From Tunturibacter gelidoferens (GTDB lineage: Bacteria; Acidobacteriota; Terriglobia; Terriglobales; Acidobacteriaceae): a DNA stretch of 64,000 bases. A program made the position numbers and the translations under genes. Below the pieces are notes generated by a model. It did no database searches, had not been told where the DNA came from, and saw only the letters and a list, made by a program, of their open reading frames with translations. Of this stretch, positions 62,273 to 64,000 are shown piece after piece. The DNA is taken from positions 4,960,001 through 5,024,000 of the forward strand of contig NZ_CP132938.1 in assembly GCF_040358255.1 (NCBI RefSeq). Direction: 5' to 3'. Positions within the stretch are counted from its first letter, which is position 1. Each line of letters begins with the position of its first letter.

Positions 62273-64000
62273 TCACCAGATCAACTTCAGTCCGAACTGC
62301 AACTGTCTGGCTGTCGTGGTTGTCGAACTAATCTGCCCTGCCGTCGCATTGGTCGAATACGTCAGAGCATCAGGCGAACCCGTCTGGGCGAACAGCACAC
62401 GATCTCCACCGTTTGAACCCGTCGGTATCGCGAAGTTAGCGCGATTGAAGATGTTGAAGGCCTCTACTCTGAACTGCGCGTTGAAGCTCTCCGACAAGGC
62501 GGGGATTCTGGTGTTTTTGAATAACGACATGTCGAAGTTTTTCAAGCCTGGGCCAATCAGGGTATTACGCCCTGCATTCCCGAGGTACTTGCCCGGATAG
62601 GCGAAGCATTGCGTCTTGATGTAGGTCGGCGGATGACCTCCGGTGCGTCTTACAAGACCAACGGCGGAATCACAACCGGGAGCCGCCACACGGTTCGCGA
62701 TACCGTAGATATCTCCCCCATGGTTCTTGATGCCCATTGGATCGCCACTCACCATCGCGGTAAACGGTGTTCCCGTGCTGGCCTGGAAGATGCCTCCAAG
62801 TTGCCATCCATTGCTGAGGACACGAACGGGTCCGATGGTTGTCTTCGTGCCAGGGATCTGCCAGAGATAGTTGATGACGAGATTCTGAGCAATGTTGAAG
62901 TCTGCGAGACCTCTTCTCTGGTGTGGATCAAAGTAGAATGGCAATTGCAGGAGAGTGTTGAGGAAGGTATCGCCGCTGATCGTGGCGGAACCTTCATCGA
63001 TTGCCTTCCCCCAGGTGTACGAGCCTTGAAGCTGCAGACCGTGGGAGAGCAGTTTTTTGACGCCTACATTCAATCCGTCATAACTCGACATCCCATTCCA
63101 CAAATAGCCGCTCACCCCGGCAACATTCGAGTGGGTATTTACCGGAGGCGTACCTGCGGGAGCTCCCATGTAGCCTTGAGGTGTGCGAATCGGAAGGACT
63201 AGATTCTGGTCCCATTGTCCGGGCTGGTGAAGGCCATGGGAACCGACATATCCCGTGGTCAAGGTGATACTGCCAGGAAACTCTTGCTGGACGCTCAGGT
63301 TCCATTCCATGATGTAATTGCGCTTGGGATTCTGCTCCATGTGCAGGTAGTTCAGCGCGCCTGATGCGGCAATGAGAGGATAGGCGCCATTCGTGAACGC
63401 CCCAGCTAACGCTGCAGAGTTGTTCGAGCTACCGGTCTGGTAGAACGGCGCGTCCGTCTCTGACTGGACCTGGAAGAGATAGAGCAGGGGCAGTGAATCG
63501 TAAACGCCAAATCCACCGCGTACGGCCGTCTTGCCGTTCTGGAAGGGAGACCATCCAAAGCCGACACGTGGCGCGACATTCTTGAGTGTGGGGTTATTGA
63601 AATAGGGATTGCCGAGTCTCGGTTGCGCGTCCGTCACATTCACCAACGTAGCTATCTTTCCCTTGCTCTCCGTGGGCACAGTGGAAATTTCATAGCGCAG
63701 ACCCATGTTCAGAGTCAGGTTCGGGCGAAAACGCCAATCGTCCTGAATATACGCTCCGACGACAGACTGACGAAGGTCGCGGGGAGAGATGCCGTTGCCA
63801 AGCGGGGAGCTGAAGGCGGACGGCTTGTTCGTAAGGAACGATTGGAGATCTGGAAAGGTAAAATTGCCGTTCGGATTCAACGCTCCGAGGCCATTGTTTT
63901 GCATACGCTCAAAGGCGAATCCAAATTTGAGCGCATGGGTTCCGCGCGTCCAGAATGCATCGTCGTACGCCTGGTAGGAGTTGTAGTGGTAATCGAACTC
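62273..64000 (-). CDS. TonB-dependent receptor, C-terminal part (cut by window edge)
   Basis: The last 575 residues of an Oar-like outer-membrane receptor; the frame is open to the right edge. It contains barrel signatures similar to the receptor at 10-13 kb: DDWRFRPNLTLNMGLRYEIS, NVAPRVGFGWSPFQNGKTAV, GLQLQGSYTWGKAIDEGSAT, and the aromatic terminus QFGLKLIW. The carboxypeptidase-regulatory and plug domains lie outside the window. It is the upstream neighbour of the tannase gene and likely imports a tannin-type or plant-wall ester. The ligand is not known. Confidence 0.9.
   Translation of the reverse strand, partial: EFDYHYNSYQAYDDAFWTRGTHALKFGFAFERMQNNGLGALNPNGNFTFPDLQSFLTNKPSAFSSPLGNGISPRDLRQSVVGAYIQDDWRFRPNLTLNMGLRYEISTVPTESKGKIATLVNVTDAQPRLGNPYFNNPTLKNVAPRVGFGWSPFQNGKTAVRGGFGVYDSLPLLYLFQVQSETDAPFYQTGSSNNSAALAGAFTNGAYPLIAASGALNYLHMEQNPKRNYIMEWNLSVQQEFPGSITLTTGYVGSHGLHQPGQWDQNLVLPIRTPQGYMGAPAGTPPVNTHSNVAGVSGYLWNGMSSYDGLNVGVKKLLSHGLQLQGSYTWGKAIDEGSATISGDTFLNTLLQLPFYFDPHQRRGLADFNIAQNLVINYLWQIPGTKTTIGPVRVLSNGWQLGGIFQASTGTPFTAMVSGDPMGIKNHGGDIYGIANRVAAPGCDSAVGLVRRTGGHPPTYIKTQCFAYPGKYLGNAGRNTLIGPGLKNFDMSLFKNTRIPALSESFNAQFRVEAFNIFNRANFAIPTGSNGGDRVLFAQTGSPDALTYSTNATAGQISSTTTTARQLQFGLKLIW

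Noticed and set aside
1..64000. CRISPR arrays, rRNA operons and intact prophage
   Set aside because: No regularly spaced repeats, no rRNA-like stretches and no phage structural genes were seen; only isolated integrase and transposase fragments.

Overview
The window looks like a chromosomal segment of an acidobacterium, most likely from the Terriglobia/Acidobacteriaceae group. Family content points there: very large Oar-like TonB-dependent receptors with a carboxypeptidase-regulatory N-terminus, an OmpR-type winged helix joined through one membrane helix to a TolB/WD40 propeller, TolB-plus-TPR regulators, and many exported carbon-degradation enzymes. Genus and species cannot be fixed from the sequence alone. 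No rRNA, complete tRNA or CRISPR array was seen.

1-19.3 kb is an aromatic-acid catabolic region. A leftward operon (5744 to the left edge) encodes a carboxymuconolactone-decarboxylase-like protein, an ornithine-cyclodeaminase-like protein, a gentisate-dioxygenase-like bicupin, a DapA-family lyase, an LctP-like permease and a UbiD decarboxylase cut by the window edge. Divergent from it lie a semialdehyde dehydrogenase and the UbiX prenyltransferase that makes the UbiD cofactor. Then follow a Tat-exported cupin and a TonB receptor (leftward), and a FadR-type regulator, an aromatic-acid/H+ symporter, an orphan molybdenum hydroxylase subunit and an exported propeller (rightward). The substrate is not determined.

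19.3-25.5 kb is a second aromatic module: class II aldolase-like protein, extradiol VOC dioxygenase, FAH-family hydrolase, IclR regulator and FAD hydroxylase leftward, with a divergent metal-dependent decarboxylase-like amidohydrolase.

25.5-45 kb is an accessory region rich in broken genes: a MazG-like gene with an internal amber codon, and remnants of an acyltransferase, nitronate monooxygenase, TPR protein, tyrosine recombinase, zinc-finger protein, exonuclease III, IS3 and IS110 transposases and a beta-lactamase-like hydrolase. Intact genes include a GH13 amylase, a winged-helix/propeller regulator, a sigma-like protein, an EAL protein, a degenerate AAA+ activator and two close TolB-TPR paralogues. 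These paralogues share an upstream element that is present a third time, inverted, before a decayed third copy.

45-50 kb holds a modular secreted set: a clan-A-type glycosidase barrel joined to a sialidase-like propeller and a C-terminal repeat domain, a propeller-only paralogue and a truncated barrel-only paralogue.

50-55.3 kb is a leftward operon for a probable quaternary amine: MFS transporter, a Rieske oxygenase fused in one chain to its own reductase, and an aldehyde dehydrogenase.

55.3-64 kb has uncharacterised proteins, a frameshifted DUF1003 gene and a leftward tannase operon (TonB receptor cut by the right edge, tannase, gamma-glutamyltransferase). Tannase would release gallate-type acids, consistent with the aromatic-acid genes at the left, but a metabolic link is inference.
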